From positions 124,001-188,000 of the forward strand of contig NZ_DF238999.1 in the NCBI RefSeq assembly GCF_000400995.2: a DNA stretch of 64,000 nt, in the 5' to 3' direction. Below are positions 63,530-64,000 of this stretch, piece by piece (position 1 is the first letter of the stretch; each line of letters opens with the position of its first letter). The position numbers and the translations under genes are program-made. The notes below the pieces were generated by a model. The model saw only the letters and a program-made list of their open reading frames with translations, was not told the origin of the DNA and searched no databases. The DNA comes from Acidovorax sp. MR-S7. Lineage in GTDB: Bacteria > Pseudomonadota > Gammaproteobacteria > Burkholderiales > Burkholderiaceae_C.

Positions 63530-63568
63530 CTAGCGCTTACCAGATAAGCGCTGGCAGCTATTAAAAAA
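63530..63568 (+). repeat. Dispersed hairpin repeat (63.5 kb)
   Basis: TAGCGCTT, ACCAGAT, AAGCGCT, GGCAGCTATTAAAAAA. It lies between collar gene 3 and ureD. Confidence 0.88.
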
Positions 63569-63601
63569 CAAGCTGGCATGCCCCGTGCACACTCCTGCAC
63601 C

Positions 63602-64000
63602 ATGACCTGGCATGCCCGACTTTCCCTGGCCTACTCCCGCGCAGACACGGACGGCACCGTCCTGCACTTTCGCCACGACGGCCCGCTGCGCGTACTGCGC
63701 AGCCTCTACCCCGAGGGCGCGGGCATCTGCCACAACGTGCTGGTGCACCCGCCCGGCGGCCTAGTGGGCGGCGACGTGCTGGAGATCAGCGCGCACGTGG
63801 GCGAAGGCGCGCACGCGCTGGTGACCACGCCCGGCGCCACGCGCTTCTACCGCAGCAACGGCCAGCCCGCCGCACAGCGCACGCAATTGGTGCTGGACGC
63901 CGGTGCGCGGCTGGAGTGGCTGCCGCTGGAAACGCTGGCCTACGACGGCTGCGATGCGCACAATCGCCTCGACTTCGCCCTGTCCGAGGGCGCCGCGCTC
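63602..64000 (+). CDS. ureD: Urease accessory protein UreD, partial at window edge
   Basis: This protein takes part in nickel insertion into urease with UreF and UreG. About 133 N-terminal residues are visible, beginning MTWHARLSLAYSRADTDGTV. Conserved family segments are LRVLRSLYPEG, VLVHPPGGLVGGDVLEI and TTPGATRFYRSNG (about 78-90). UreD usually opens a ureDABC-type cluster, which should continue outside the window. An in-frame ATG at 63578 is an alternative start. Confidence 0.9.
   Translation, partial: MTWHARLSLAYSRADTDGTVLHFRHDGPLRVLRSLYPEGAGICHNVLVHPPGGLVGGDVLEISAHVGEGAHALVTTPGATRFYRSNGQPAAQRTQLVLDAGARLEWLPLETLAYDGCDAHNRLDFALSEGAAL

Overview
The window comes from a GC-rich betaproteobacterium, most likely a member of the Comamonadaceae close to Acidovorax. 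The signs are the Burkholderiales order folC-dedD-cvpA-purF-metZ-gltX, several IPTL-CTERM (exosortase H) proteins, and a dispersed hairpin repeat that I associate with that family. I could run no database search, so names rest on recognised motifs, length and gene order.

Positions 1 to about 13,000 are one end of an integrative and conjugative element (ICE) of the PFGI-1/ICEclc class. All genes are on the minus strand. In transcription order they are an unrecognised 250-aa gene, alpA, parA, a HicA-like small gene, parB, a DUF2857 gene, an STY4528-type replication gene, a PFL_4669 gene, a DUF3158 gene, a SPPY-type DNA methyltransferase, ssb, topB, and a C5-cytosine methyltransferase cut by the window edge. 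A 23-bp palindrome occurs three times between these genes. Integrase, relaxase and the other end of the element lie outside the window.

Positions 13,500-24,100 are conserved chromosome: a tandemly duplicated tRNA-Asp/Glu/Ala cluster, then gltX, metZ, purF, cvpA, dedD and folC on the minus strand, then a Spx/ArsC-like gene, a glycine-zipper protein, ppnP and argG on the plus strand.

Positions 24,300-51,600 are mixed. They hold a mid-protein exosortase H substrate, a 1151-aa delta-60 repeat IPTL protein, an AraC regulator, a short-chain dehydrogenase without the catalytic Tyr, queC-yhhQ, an anion permease, an ECF41 sigma factor with its carboxymuconolactone decarboxylase partner and a matching promoter, and a LysR/variant metallo-beta-lactamase pair. 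Then come a Fur-box-preceded DUF3649-PepSY-DUF3325 operon, murB, yajQ, an aspartic protease, a degenerate HD protein, plsY, ybaK, tas, a LysR regulator next to an iron-type ABC importer, and an alpha/beta hydrolase.

Positions 51,600-63,500 are the most unusual part. A minus-strand operon of two response regulators and two histidine kinases, evidently duplicated in pairs, faces a plus-strand operon of exported proteins. That second operon encodes two IPTL-CTERM proteins, a collagen-like protein and three secreted tail-collar-domain proteins. A long inverted repeat lies between the divergent operons, and another IPTL protein with three Ig-like modules lies behind the kinases. I read this as a cell-surface display system under its own two-component control. 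The window ends in ureD, usually the first gene of a urease cluster.

From 16.8 kb onward at least fourteen copies of a short hairpin repeat occupy intergenic spaces and in places run into coding ends. I saw none in the ICE.
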